Source: Mycteria americana (Eukaryota; Chordata; Aves; Ciconiiformes; Ciconiidae). From it: a stretch of 64,000 nucleotides of DNA. The stretch is from the NCBI RefSeq assembly GCF_035582795.1, contig NC_134370.1:28941501-29005500 (forward strand). Direction: 5' to 3'. How positions within the stretch are numbered: position 1 is the first letter of the stretch; the number at the start of each line of letters is the position of its first letter. This document shows positions 1 through 13,153 of this stretch, in pieces. The notes under the pieces were generated by a model that was not told the origin of the DNA, ran no database searches, and saw only the letters and a program-made list of their open reading frames with translations. The position numbers were made by a program, and so were the translations under genes.

Positions 1-1483
1 AAAGTCTTTATTCCAGGGTCACAGACTAAGATAAAAGGTTACACCGTAAAACATAGCTCAGGCTCTTCACATTCCTGTTGTATTTCTAGCCACTAAACAA
101 GAGTTTCTACTTCTCCACAAAACGTTAATGTTATCAGTTCACCATTTAAAAAAAAAAAAGCCCACAACAAAACAAACCACCATTTCAAACCCTTCAGTTC
201 TCCATGCTTTTAGTACCCACTGAAAAGCAAAAACTTTATGTACCTGTGCTTGAATAAGACTTCTCCATCAGAAGTGTCCCAGTCTGTAGGTATTGCACAA
301 GGCATAAGTTTATTTGTTACTGCCTCATGGAGCTCTTTGTTAGAGGAAGAACAACCTTTTCTTGTCCTTTCTTCCAGAACAGCAGCACCACAGGTGGTGT
401 GGTGAGACTTCTCCCCACACCATAGTTACTATTTTAAATAGTTATTACTTTTAAAAGTGCTAAAACAAGACAGGCTAAATTCTTATTAAAATATTCAAAA
501 GTAAGACACTAAGATAAAAGGCTCACTACACATACAGGAAGCACTCTGAGGGGTGCTTAAGATGGTCTCTCAACCATAGATTTCATGACATTAGCATCTG
601 GGGAACAGTGGTGTATGTTTACTCACTAAGTCTAATTTAATTCACAAATACAAAAATTTTCAGCTAGGTTTTTGGAATGCTAATTGATTGTTTTCTTTTT
701 TCTTGGATAATAAATTACTTTTGGAAAAAGCTGCCCTCAAAGCTACAGGATTACTCCTTTATTCTATACTAACTCAAAGATTTAAATCTTCATTCAAAAG
801 ATGAAGTCATGCTGCATGAAATTTAAGGCACATGTATTAAACCAAGTTAAAGTGCTTTACGTTTCCAAGCTCATCACTGCACCTCAACCTGAACTGAGAC
901 TTGGTCTTTTTAATGTGCCTGCAGCAATACAGTGGTCTGTCCTTTGTGGAAGAAAATAAGTTGACGAAACAAAGTACAAAGACCAGGCTCTAAAAACAGC
1001 AGCAACAAAGCCAGTAAAATGTCCTGTAGAGAAAATATAAGTAAATATAAATCCTATCACAAAACAGGTGCAAGCTGCCTTGTGGCTGTAAATAACTCTC
1101 CCTGTTGTAGAAGAAAATTCCTCCACATGAAAAGGTAATTTATCAACCACTCCTGCCAGCTGTCAGGGACTTTTCAATGACAATCAGAGTATACAATCTA
1201 TGTGAAAAACTGCAGAGGAGCAACTTTTGGCTTCTTGCTTAATAAACGGGATTAAACTTTGGCAGTGCCAAGACTGAAGGGCTGAATTTCTACTGAACTA
1301 TCCACAAGGCCCTGTGAATTATAATTGTCTTGTTTAGTAAGAGGAGAGTTACTTAGGTAGAAGGGCACTGCATCATGTAGCAGGAATGTAATTTAGCTAA
1401 TTACAGCACCTAGACATGTAAGTGAGGATATTTTCTGAAAAATGAGGATGAAGAATGGGAGAAGTGACTTCTTTCACTGTCTT
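1..1483 (-). other. TMEM254: TMEM254 3' untranslated region with two poly(A) signals
   Basis: This is the sequence downstream of the TMEM254 stop codon on the minus strand. An AATAAA signal, read on the minus strand, lies at 7-12, so the cleavage site is probably at or just outside the left edge of the window. A second AATAAA at 758-763 could give a shorter transcript. No coding sequence is recognisable here, and the open frame at 884-1150 has no family resemblance that I can see. Confidence 0.7.
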
Positions 1484-4400
1484 CTAGTAGTGCTTCTTGG
1501 CTGAAGGTTTGTAAGACACCAGAAGACCAAAGGAAGCGTACCCAAATAAAAGTGTCTGAACGAACCATTGAAACTGAATTGCCGGGTCAGTGATTCCTTT
1601 AGATCTGTAACATTAACAAAAGCATAAAATTAGTCAAAAAAACTTATGGTCTTGCAGACTGTACTGTGATACTTACAAAGTAAGGTTAGATATTTCTACC
1701 CATCCTTGATACATCAGACTTGACTAGAACATTGGCATCATTAATTTCAATCTACTGAGACTTATTTCCTGTACTAACTAAACATACTAGTTTTTGTGAT
1801 TTTAGTGGATTTTAAGCTACCTACAAAACAAAGGTTCTTTCAGAGATTTCATGCGTACAATTTCCTCAATAATATATAAATTGCAATCTCGGTCTCTGCT
1901 ATTTGAAATGACTTATCCTAGAAGTTTAAGTACAAAGAACCAAGAAATTAGAGTAGCTTAATCCTAATCTTAATACACAAGTCTGTATATAACTTCTTGT
2001 TGACTACAGTCACTGAAGGTAGACTGTATCCTAGCAGGGCAAAGAGGCCTGACAATTACGGTGCGATGCAGGATGGAGAAGCACTGTTACCTGAATTTGT
2101 GGCTAGAAAAATACAGGTACAGGGGGTTGAAGACACCTGATGATTTATGAAGTGAAGACCTTCCTATGTCAGTTAGTTTTAACTTAGCATATGTGAATTT
2201 TTCTGTACATTACAGAAATTGTCACCTTTTCCTCCACTTCATTGTTGTTGAGAAATGCTACTGAATTTTCAGAGAAAAGAATGAGTATAAACATGATAGC
2301 AAACCCACCGGATTTCACATTTCCAGTAAACAATTATGTCAAGCGTAACTGTGCTCCAACTCATTAGTTTACAAGGGAGCTCCCTCTACTGACCTTTGCT
2401 AGAACAGTTCAGCTGTTAATTGTTCCGTAGCCTCTATGCATACGAAATGATTGTGCAGCAAGTGTTGATTAACACAACATTTCTTAATGTTCATTCTTAA
2501 ACTATGAACATTAACTATGAACTATGTCTTACCAGCTATGAAACCCTTTTTTTTATATAATCCAAGCTGCAGTGTTTGCAAATGAGTGCAGAAACTGGAA
2601 AAGTAGGGCTTAAGGAATTTACCTGCTTATATAATGCAAGCTGACTTGAATAGACCATATGCAGAAATACAGGCCAACAGCCAATGACAACTGACTAACA
2701 AATTTGTATCTGCTTCCTCCCTAGCTCTTCCTCATGCCCCTTTGTGATGTTCATAAGTAGCCATCACTTTTACATCAGTAAAAGGTATATGGTGTTTGGT
2801 GCTCATAGTAAAGTACAACTGTTTAGTAATCTACGGAAGTATGCCTGAAGAGATGATGATGGGCAGGCAATCTAGGCTCCCTCTTTCTTATGGGCTTGAA
2901 CCCTATTCTGTAAAACTTCATTACTTAACTTGATTACAATACACCCATTTAGTACATTCAATGGTAATCAATTTCCCTCATACTTAAAAATCACCTTAAG
3001 CCTATATACCTATCTATCTGCAGAATGAGAGTTAAAGTTTTAACTTTAAAGCTACATAATTTAAAACTGGAGCCTGGTAAAAAAATTTAGTACTAACTCC
3101 CATTCTGAAGGCAGAAAATGTTCATCCATATTCTATTACCTTGAGAACCACCTTAAATAGCTTTCCATGGAGTAAAATCCCTTTGCCTCCAAGAGAAGGC
3201 AACCTGAGAAGCCTGTGACAGACAGCTGTGAACTGAACTAAATGAAGTGGAAACCCACCATTTTTATAATGGCAAACAGACTGTCCATCTACTCTGTACA
3301 GCATTAAAACCAATACCTATGTTCTTCTGAATTATTACAAACAAAATTCAAATGAACGGAAGGACGATGTGTTTGGACAGCATACCTTTCCAAATAATTT
3401 GTTATCCTAACATAAGACTTAGTAGGCCTTACTTTTATAGTCCTATTAGTTGAAGTATTTTATACCACAAAGCTGCAGATACAAATAGATCTTAAATAGT
3501 CCCAAATGGAAGGGTCCAATTGTATTCTCACAATATAGATGCAATCATTTAAGCAGGTAATTAGCAATCTCAAAATTCTGATGAGGTAAGATCTGATGAA
3601 CTTACAACACCTGAACTAATCAGACTATTTCTACACTACCTGTTGTTCCCTCCACTTCCTAAAGCGCAATGTTACCCAGTAAACAGCGAGTTCAGAGGCA
3701 GACAGACAAGCTCTGGCAAACCTTGCTGCTGCCAGTTCTGCAAGTTGCCATCCCTTGCTTTTGTCACCCTGTACAACAGTAACCTTTAGCAGAACTTGCA
3801 GTAACCTCTTGTGGAGGATAGCAAACTATCACTGCAGCAAGAATTTTATCAGTATCCTCTGAACTAATATTACTGTTGAGAACCACCAAAATCAGTCTGT
3901 TGCTTATGTCACTTGTATCAGAAATCCTTTTCAGAGAATCTAGGTTGGGGTGAGGGGAGGGAACAACTTACTGGCATAACTTAACACCGTAGAAGGCTTC
4001 TACTATGTGAATCAACCAGGATACCCAGAACCTAATAAAAAGAAAACATGTTTTATTTTGTTGAAAATTAGGGAGAAGACTGTTGTATCCAAGATACATT
4101 ATGCAGAGAATGTAAAACTGGAAGCATAGAAGTGACATCTCACTTTAAACTAGAAAGTGAGGCGTGTTTCTTAGCTTAGAAGAAAAACCCATGTGTACTC
4201 TTAAAAGAAACTAAAGTGCACTGAGAAAGTTAGAAGAACTGTAACTCATGCAATATGCCTGGATCTGCCATTTCAAGTATCCACTGCATGTTTCCAAAAC
4301 TTTCAGCACTTGGATTAAGCCAAAAAGGCAAATGCTTAGTGAAAGCAGTACAAGTTAATCTTAGTTAAGCATGCAAAATCTATCCTTTTACTTACACAAG

Positions 4401-6935
4401 TATTTTTAGCGGTCCTAAAGAGTTACTGAAGTTTTTATAGATTTAGTTCTATGAAAACAACTGTATGTATAGATTCAGAATATATAATATGACTTGATTA
4501 GTCAAACTTGGTCTACAAATTTTCATATAGAAGCTTTTTTTAAAAAAAAGTTACACAAGATATTCAGTTAGGATCAATTCAATACCTTGCTAAAGCAAAA
4601 GATGCTCTAAGCAAAGATGAAGGCTTATTGTCTACATGATGTATGGCAAAATAAACAAGAAAGTCTTGCTGTCTTCCTGTCTTTACAGGAAGTCAGCAAG
4701 TGAGGGACCAGGTTACAGTGTTTTCCAGCTCTTTGTTAATTAAAATAACAAAACTAAGTTTTGTAACCCAGCAAGACTTAGGACTATGCAGTTTCTTCAG
4801 CAGGTTATTTCTCGCGTGGGCAGGATCAGGATAAGTTAGTAGCAGGGTAGAAAATGTCCTTTAATTGAAGCTGGGAAAAGAAGACTCCTAAAGAAAGAAT
4901 TAGACTACTTGAGTAACAATTTGACAAAAGAACCACTTTTGGGAGGTGTTACAAATATAAGTTTACATACGGACTAATAACTGTCTCCAAAAGTAGTATC
5001 TTAATTTTTATTTCCTTTCTCACTATAACAACACAGATGCCAAATTCTAAGTTGAATTTTTAAACTTTCATACTGGTCTTAGTGTGTCTAGTCTTCTACA
5101 TACTTATTAGCCCACACCCGTAGTTGTAATGAGCTTGGAAGGAGAGCTCTTTAAATGTAATTACCAACTGGGTTACAGTAAAGCTTGTTAACACAGACTA
5201 AGCAGAAGAGTCAGAGAGATGCAACAGGAGAGATGCAAAATAATTATGCAGTGAAATGTAACTTACCCATAGCATACCCATTTGTGGTGGTTTTCCACTA
5301 AGTAATTAAGGAAGCTACCAAATATTCCCAAATAACTATAAGGTATAGTTGAAGGCCAAAGCGTTACCCACTTAAATAAAAAAAAAAAGTCAGTTAGATT
5401 ACTTCAAGGTAGAATTACTGTCAATTTAACCTTCAAATTAGCTTTCTTTTTCTCCTTCCACCCCCCATGTCTGTCAAACAAGATTTAGGGCTCGTCTATT
5501 CATAGTACTTCAGCTCTTTCATTCCATTAACCTTGTCCAGGACCCATATTCTTCAACAACAAGACCACTAGCCTTCTAAAGCACACCTACTTGAGAAGAT
5601 TCAAACCTATGAAATTTATTTTCCTTGACATACACGATGCCAAGGAAAAGTTCAAGGTTGCTATCTGTGTACCAAGAGCGCATCTGCACATTAAGTGGCA
5701 TTTAAGTTGTAAGCTCATTACCTATTACACACAGTAGCAGCAAAAAATACATTGTCTCTGTCCTGAAGAAGTTAATCTGATGCAACTGACCTGAAGAATT
5801 CAGACAATGACTAGACTGAGAAGGAGGAATAACTATTTATTTGTAACTAGGGGATCAGCCTTATTTTGTCCCTTAAAAAAGAAAATGTCAGATTTTCTTC
5901 TATTTTGAACCGGGCACAGAAGATAATTGAGCACGAAGGCCAAGACCAAAGATGCACACAGTGTTCAGGTATCTTTCCTGTCACTGAGTTGTCTGCAGTG
6001 CTTATCGCTGTCTACCTTTATTTTCACAAGCTGTGGAGGAGAAGCAGGGAGTCAGTGAGCTGTGCACTTTAGAGTCCATTGGGGATGCAAGGTAAACACT
6101 ACGCTAGGCCAAAGTTCATGCTGGCTTATCTTTCCTCTGGTATCCATGCTGCAGTTTCTAACTATATGTAAATTCAGCTATGCCAAGGATGTGGCAAAAC
6201 GATGGATTTAAACAGGAAATCTGCTTAAAGCTCATTCTGTTTCTTGAAACGGTCCAAAAGCTGTTTTGTGAGCTCTTTGGCCTGCCTTGACCGTCATTTT
6301 TTTCAGCAGTGGTTTCAATTTTGTGAATGTTGAAGACGCTTTCACAGGCTACCTGCAATGCAAACTCACACAAGCTACAGCACCTGGGTGGTTGCAATCA
6401 TACCCAGACAAGCTGTATGCCTTCAGTGCTGCAGCCTTGCTTTGCTTTGGAATCCAGTTCTCTTATTTTTTTCTCTGAACTGCCTTCACGGGTGTGTTCA
6501 GCTCCCTCACAAGCTGACCTGGCCAAAGCAGCGTTTTTAGTTTCCTTTTTCTCCCGGTTTATTTCAGAAAGTGGCGTTTCCATGGTCACGGGGACTACTA
6601 AGGAAGCCTGTTCCACAAACCCTGCAGCCTCCGAGCTATCTGCGAGCCCCGCTGAGGGCCGCCGCCGCCTCCGTGGTAGCAGCAAACCCACGGAGGCCCC
6701 GATCTGGTCCGTGAGTTTCGCGGCTACAGCTCCGAGAGTGACGGGGAGCTGCTGCAGGCCCGCACGTCTCGTCCAGGGCCCGCGGGGTCCCGCCGCCCCC
6801 GCCCCGCGCCCACACGCCGCTCCTTACGCCGAGGAGGATCATGCCGAAGGTGATGGCGATCATCCAGATGAGCCGGGAGCGCTGGAAGTGGCAGCTGCCA
6901 TCGCGGAGCCGCTCCGCGCCCGTCACCGCCGTCAT
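1484..6935 (-). CDS. TMEM254: TMEM254, small multi-pass membrane protein (4 coding exons)
   Basis: The gene lies on the minus strand with coding exons at 6828-6935, 5267-5370, 3972-4031 and 1484-1604. Together they give an open frame of 130 residues (human TMEM254, formerly C10orf57, is about 123). All junctions are GT-AG. Exon 1 encodes HFQRSRLIWMIAITFG, exon 2 WVTLWPSTIPYSYLG and YLVENHHKWVCY, exon 3 FWVSWLIHIVEAFYGVKLC, and exon 4 SKGITDPAIQFQWFVQTLLF. These align in order with the human protein as I remember it (HYFQRG-, WPQSIPYQNLGPLG, YLVDHHH, YWLAWLIHVGESLYAIVLCKHKGIT, FLQTFFFGIASL). Three hydrophobic segments fit membrane spans at about residues 21-41, 68-90 and 103-122. The C-terminus is basic (KPSAKKHY). 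No molecular function is firmly established for the family. The start is the only ATG in exon 1 with a matching frame. Confidence 0.93.
1605..6827 (-). other. TMEM254: Introns of TMEM254 (three), nothing else recognised
   Basis: The introns occupy 1605-3971, 4032-5266 and 5371-6827. They are AT-rich with short homopolymer runs. I see no RNA gene or nested gene. Open frames such as 3122-3313 and 6327-7109 lack splice logic or family resemblance. Confidence 0.6.
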
Positions 6936-7620
6936 CCTGCCGAGGCCGCCGCCAACCGCCGCTCTGCGCGCCGTGCCCCGCCGCCGCTAAGGCCGCCGCG
7001 CGGGGGGGCGGGGCCGGGGCCGGGCCGGCGGGGCCACTACGCTTGGCGAGGGGTGGCCCCGGCCGCGCGGGGGCGGGGGGGCGGTGCCGCGGCGCCGTGG
7101 TGCCGCTGACGCACGCCGGCCGCGGCCGAAGAATGCGGCGGAGCCTGGCAGGGCCGGTTGGGGCCGGCCCCGGGCGTCGCGCGGGGAAATGGCGGTTGGG
7201 GCGGGTGTGGGAAGCGCGAGGCCGCCTGTCGGTAGCCAGCAATTTGCCTGTGCTTGAAGTCCCCTTAAGCGGCTGATGGCGTCACCTGCAATGAGGGGGT
7301 GGCGCGGTGACTGATACGGCGGCGGCTTCGTGGTGCCGCGGGAGGGGGCGAGCCGTGCCCGGCCGCGGGCTGGGATGGCGGGGTGCCCCCAGGTACGGCG
7401 GCCATTAGCGGGGCAGCAGCGCCCCGTCCCGCCCTTCCGGTGAGCCGTGCCCACGGCCGCCTCTCCCCGCCGCGGTATGCGGCCGGTGCCGGTCGCAGCT
7501 GCTGGCTCTCCGAACGGTGTCGTGCAGGTCTCCGGTCAGGAAGCCGGCCGTCGCCCCAGGGCGGCCTGCCCCTGGAGCGGGAGGGGGAGAACTGCAGCTT
7601 GCGCAACGCGGTTATGAAAC
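6860..7620 (-). promoter_or_regulatory. TMEM254: CpG-island promoter of TMEM254
   Basis: The block is very GC- and CpG-rich and surrounds the first coding exon of TMEM254 (ATG at 6933-6935). It extends about 700 bases upstream, beyond which composition returns to AT-rich. No TATA box is seen, as expected for a housekeeping CpG-island promoter. Several open frames on both strands within it arise from the high GC content and match no protein I know. A divergent plus-strand transcript starting in the island is possible but not supported by any recognisable exon. Confidence 0.7.
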
Positions 7621-8289
7621 TCGACGCAAAAGTTGGAGTGGGCTTTTCAGCGCAACTCTTTACAAATTAACCACAGCAGTGTTTTAGGGGTGGAGAAAAG
7701 GCAAGAAAGTGTAGGAAATGAGACGATTACAGCGAATGTAGTTGGACCTGCACCGTGTGCTCCAGGGCACCGGTCCCTCCTTGACCCCACCCGACACTAG
7801 CGTGGTTGGGGCGCTCCCCTTCACTCCGCGCACCTCTCCGGGCCACCCCCGCCTTTCTCGGCGCCGTAGTTAAGCCAAGAGTGCTCCCTTGTGGCACAAA
7901 CGGTAAACAGGCACAAAGGGAGGGGAAATGAGGTTGAAAGCCGCACGCCGAGGGGTGCCACCGGGCCCCCGGCAGGTGCGGGGGACCGTCTCTGGTACAA
8001 ATGTGCACAGTACCACTGGCACAGCCACCTATAGGTTACAAATTAGCAGTAGTTCTCCCTGCTGGGCTAAAATAAACAGGTGGTGACGTTTCTGTCACTG
8101 AGCAGTTCAGTCTTTGGGAGGACAGGGAATCCAAAGGGCTGAGGAGCCCTGGGAAGACTCCCTGGAGGTCCAGAAGGTCTCAGCTGAGCTGGGAAAGCCA
8201 AGCTTACACACATCGTGCCCTTAGATGCCCCTCAACTTAAGGCAAAACTAAAAGAGGAGCTAGAAGGGTCTAAGTTAATTTCTCCTGTG

Positions 8290-8365
8290 TTTATGAGATG
8301 TAACTGGTTATTCAGCACTTTGAGATCCATGCTTTATATTAAATAAATTATTTCAACTAATCTTG
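8290..8365 (+). repeat. Possible ancient SINE/L2-like tail relic
   Basis: The stretch reading GCACTTTGAGATCCATGC followed by an AT-rich tail resembles the conserved 3' end shared by amniote MIR-like SINEs and L2-type LINEs (a GCACTTTGAGATCC core followed by a tail with TATATAA-like bases). The match is short and by eye, so it could be coincidence. Confidence 0.35.
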
Positions 8366-10149
8366 GTAAAATATAAGTATAAATATGCTTGTATACAATG
8401 CTATATCATATATGTATATATATGAAACACTACATAATACCTTCCCTTTTGAAAACTACCGATTTAAAGCGTATTAAATCCAGTATTTTCTACTCTAGGC
8501 CATTTTGGGACTTCGGACTCAGTGATGAGCTTATCTAAGGAAGTCACTAGGGCCTTGGGAAAGGTGCCCACAGATAGAAATGTGTGTGTGTGGGGGGGGT
8601 GTCTCATGCTTTCCACAGAGCTTTGCTACCTGTCTGTTTGACAGTGACTTTGACAGGGTAGAGGATAAGTAGAGCGAGAAATGTTGACTGTGCTGTTCTC
8701 TCTCCGTGCCTGAGGGCTAAATACAGCTGCTCTTTAACTACGTGTTAATGACGTGCCTGTAAAGCTGTTTTCTTCAACAACTAATGCAGCAAGTCCTGAC
8801 ATTTTCCCCGCATGAGCACTGTGTTGCAGAAAAGGGTCGCTGTAGAGGGGATTGACTTTGCATGTGTTTGGGTTAGTTCTGTCCTGAGACTGTTCTTTTT
8901 CCCTGTCTCTGTATTTCATTCCCAGCTATTCCTGCCCAAAGCACTGTGCTTTTTTGCTGAGGTCTTCTGTGGACATTACAGGAGAGTTCGGTAAGACATT
9001 CCTGCAGTGGTAAAACTTGCTGGGAGGCCATCCTTAAAACCCATCGAGGTTGGCTACATGGAATACCATCTGCATGACAGAGTTGCCTGAGTTGCTTTGC
9101 TGATGCAGGGGAAAAGTGTGTGTGGCTCCACCTACAACGTCTTGGTATCTGGCAGAAATTTCTAAAATTCAACATTTTTTTGTAGCCCATTACTTAATTT
9201 CTTGCTCCTTAGAACATGCTATGCAAATTGTTTCTGCCTGTCTGTAAATCCATGTCCAAAGGTTGTGCTGAGATCCTGAGAAGGCCCGAGCTTTGCAGCA
9301 GAAGTGCCTAGGACTGCTCCACACAAGGAGCTCTGCCCGCACACCAAGAAGAACTTCTAAGGGCACAATTAAAGCAGTTTTATTAGAATGTAAACGAAAG
9401 CAACGGACTTTTAAAAAGAGCGGATGTGCTGCTGCGGGGAGTCGACTGGAGAGGGCGGTCAAGTACGCAGGAAAGAACGGGCTGTCAGCAACTGGGCGCT
9501 GCTGCAGCAGGAGGGCGTTGGGGGGAGAAAGGGGTTGGTACCCCGGCCCGGGGTGTGTGACCCTGCCCCTTGGAGGGGGACACACATCTCTGCTGCTCAC
9601 GCATCTCTGGGGACATTTGCTTTGTTAGACTGGCTTTGGTGGCCAAAAGCAGGCAGGTGAGGTCAGGGATGATGTCGTGTTATCCTTTCTGCCACGCTCC
9701 AGTGAAGACTGACCACACTGTGTCATCTTGGGCAGAGGAGGGGTAGCTGGCTTACTCTTCTTTCTCTTTCACCAACAATAACTGATTTTTATTAAGTGAT
9801 ATTCTTCCTGGCCCGGACAGACCATGATCACAAAACCAGCTACCCCCCCATGTCGCTTCTGGTGAAGGGGCCAGTCTTCATGTACGACAGCAGCCGCGAC
9901 TCGCTGCCAGCCTCGTTGACACAGGTAGCTCTGCCAGCCCTGGGCATGTCCGCAGCCTCGGACTTGAAAGTGAAATAGTTAATGAAGAAAACTCCCTGCT
10001 CAGACCTTTTGTGGGGGTGGACTGTCAGCGGTTCCATTTCTAATCCAGGGCAATGTCTTTGAGCTGACTTTTTAAAAAAGGCTGTTTCTCTTGACAAAGG
10101 GAGGAGTCTTTGGAATATTTAAGAAGGTGAATATAGTTCCAGTTTTCAT

Positions 10150-10340
10150 AATTTAAAGCCAGAACTCCCATAGCATCATCTAGTCTGGCCAGCACAAGCC
10201 ATTAAATATTACCTTGTTTCTCTGAATAGAGCTCAGTAACTTGCACTTACTTAAAGCATACTTTTCAAGGGGCATTTTATCTTACTTTGAAGATGTCAAA
10301 AGACAGAGAATCTGCTGCTTTCAATTATTAGTATTTCTTG
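10150..10340 (-). repeat. Ancient CR1 LINE 3'-end relic
   Basis: The block reads AGCATCATCTAGTCTGGCCA followed by GCACAAGCCATTAAAT, and further on a GTCAAAAGACAGAGAATCTG-type stretch. This follows, in order, the reverse complement of the old reptile-type CR1 3' region (ATCATCTAGTCTGACC, then a CAGGCCAT segment, then an AGTGATGGAGAATC segment). It is heavily diverged and lacks a clear 3' terminal repeat, which suggests an insertion older than modern bird orders. Confidence 0.5.
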
Positions 10341-13073
10341 TGTTTCTTAGGGGGTGTTAGTATGCACCTAACAACTTAATTTTGAGGGAGTAATTTTCCA
10401 GAGTCTAGCTGAAAAGTTCACTCTCTCATATTTTGCAAAATGTTTGAATTTATGCCTTCATATTTTGGACCAATAGGTTACCTACCTTTGTGGCCACAAC
10501 ACTGGAAATATTATTGGTCAGTGAATTGCATTTATGGACAAGTATAATCTAAATTAGAAACTACAAATCCCAAACAGTTATGTGAATTATTGAAAAAATG
10601 CAGAACCAATTTACTTTGCCAAGTTTACAGGAAATACAACTATTTCTGCATGCTTTACTTCACCAATCGTAATTTCTGAGATTTCTACTTTTTTCCTTTC
10701 CCTTTTTCTTAATCAGTGCCACAAAATGACTGAATGAAGACCTGGCATGCTGTTATGAGTTGGCAGCTCTCGATAGCATACTACACACCAAAACATCACC
10801 AAGGTACTCACCAGCAGACAGCCAGCTCGGGCAGCTCTGGCCGTGCTTACTAGAAGGCAGATTTAGATGTATAGTTTGGAACATGTATCTCTGTTGTGAC
10901 AGGATTAACACCGCTCCATGTTCTTTCTCAGGCCTTTCCTGTGCTAGAGAACATGCAGATACTGGTAGCTAGTGATCAGCAAAACTGCCATCATGATGAC
11001 AGGGCTCTGTAAGCATTTGAAGAAGATGAGCTAATCTAGCTTTACCCTGCTTCAGGCTGCACAGATTGCTAAATTGAGTCTATTTTTATAGTAGTCAGGG
11101 CCATAGAAAAGAGAGAAAGTATAATCTTAAAAACAAGTTGGAAAGAAAAAAAAGTGTGCTCCCTCATAATTGTGTACAAACATTTTTTCTTTCATTTGCA
11201 TTACTTGGTTTAGATTTCAAATTAGGTTGGCAATTAAAGCCACAAGTACTTTTTAAGAATCTAAGACTGAAAGAGTTGTTCGTTATGAGATCAACAGGTA
11301 AGGTTACTAACCATACAGTAACATGAAAATGGGACGTGTGATCCTCTTTGAGATTTCAAAGACAACTACATTAGTTTTAAAAACAGCTTTTTCACTGAAG
11401 TTGTGTCCGTAGGGTCCTGAGGTCTCCATAGTGACTGGGTGTGTAAACTGAGATGGGTTAGTCCTGCTGAAAACAATAAAATGGCCCTGTGCATTCTTCC
11501 TGCCTAATCCCTGAGACATAGCTGGCTCATTTCACACACTGTTTATATCAGTATATCACTCCCTTAGATTTTCAAATACTGAAGTTTCTGTTGTACCTAG
11601 TAGTGGAGAAAACTTGTTCCCCCTTCAGTATAGAAACATTTGCTATCTCTAACTTAGAGATATTGACTATCTCACTTTCATCGGGGAGTACAAAGGGTAT
11701 TTGCCAGGTAGTCTGCCTCTTTTGTTTGGTGTTCTTGGTAGATGCCAGAGACTAGATAGAGACATGTTAGCTCTTCTGTGTCTTTTAAAATTCTTAAAAA
11801 AAAAAAAAAACACGGAGGGGGGGGATTAGTCTAAATCAGGCCAACCTTTATGGCGTGAGTCATCCTACTGGAGTCAGTGATGTGACTTGTGTAAACAGCA
11901 ACTTTCTGTATAAGTAAGGATTAAGGGATTGGGCTCCTTTTAGGAAGTTACTTGGAAATGAACTGCAGCCAACTTTAAACTGGATTTGAAGCTGGTATAA
12001 AAGAGATGAGATGCATTCAGTGAAAGTTACCTAAGGAGATGGAATTATCAATAAAACATTTTTTAATCGGAGTTAAATGACACAATGCTGTAATTAAACC
12101 ACTGCAAGCAATGTCTGATTCCTAAGGTAACTAGTTAACATGTGACTGTTCCTCTGTCATTTTTAATTTTTAATGGGGAGTTAAAAATTATTTCCCTTTA
12201 ATCTTTTAGTTCTAAGACTAGAGAAGCTAAGGAAAAGTACAGTCCTTAAAAATATTTCATGTTGCAGTTTGACAAGCATTACAGTTTTGAGGTTAATGGT
12301 CAAGATTTTCAACAGATTCCCATAATTACAAAAAAATTTAAAGAGTAATGAGACATGCATAAGAAAAAACTATGGGGTATAGTAATTCTGCTTGTTGTTG
12401 TAATGATTAGCCTTTGTGACTTGGAAATAAATAAACCTTTGCCCATATCTCTGCTGTATCCTTCTCATAGGTAAATGGATTCCTTGGATGTTTGATAAAA
12501 CTAATTCTCTTCTATCACATTTTTAACACAATTGGGAGCATAATTCAAGTCTTGGAAATTGCCAGCTGTAAAGGTCCCAGCCAAATACTTTATTCTTTGC
12601 AAAGATTAAGAACTAAGTAATACCTATAAGCTACAAAGGTATCAATTTCTCGTTGATTTTACTACAAATTTAGTTTGTGCATTTTAGAGATGAATTTATG
12701 TCTGAATTCTATATGCTCATCCTAACGCTATCACTGTGGGGTTTTTTCTGTTATTAAAAAGGAACAGAAAGGTGAAAGACTTTTTTATCATGATGCGCTT
12801 CAGCCAACATTGCATTAATAAGCCCTTCTAAATAAACAGCCAGAGCTCACCAGGTTGAAGTCCAGGTTGCACAGAGAGCTTCAGTTTTGACCACAGTTGT
12901 GCATTTTACAGTTCTGTATTTGTTTTTACTGATGTCTGCTGGAAGGCAGTAACTTTAGTCCTACTAAAAATATTTTGTGAACATCTCTGATGGCTTTCTT
13001 TTATTGTGTGAGGTAGCTTTAAAAAATTAAAGAGTAACAAGTAACATCCATTTGAAATCTCAGTTTATAAAGG

Positions 13074-13153
13074 TTGGATTTATGCTACAAGTATTTGGTG
13101 GAATTTTTTAAATTGGATATATGCTAAAGGTATTTGACAGGATTTTTTTTAAA
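13074..13153 (+). repeat. Two-copy tandem repeat, about 40 bases per unit
   Basis: Two adjacent units (13074-13112 and 13113-13153) share the order TTGGAT-TATGCTA-GTATTTG-GGA-poly(T)-AAA with several substitutions and small length changes. It looks like a local duplication and not a mobile element. Confidence 0.65.

Noticed and set aside
6327-7606. Long open frames on both strands in the TMEM254 CpG island
   Set aside because: High GC content removes stops by chance. The sequences are low-complexity Pro/Arg/Gly/Ala and overlap each other on both strands.
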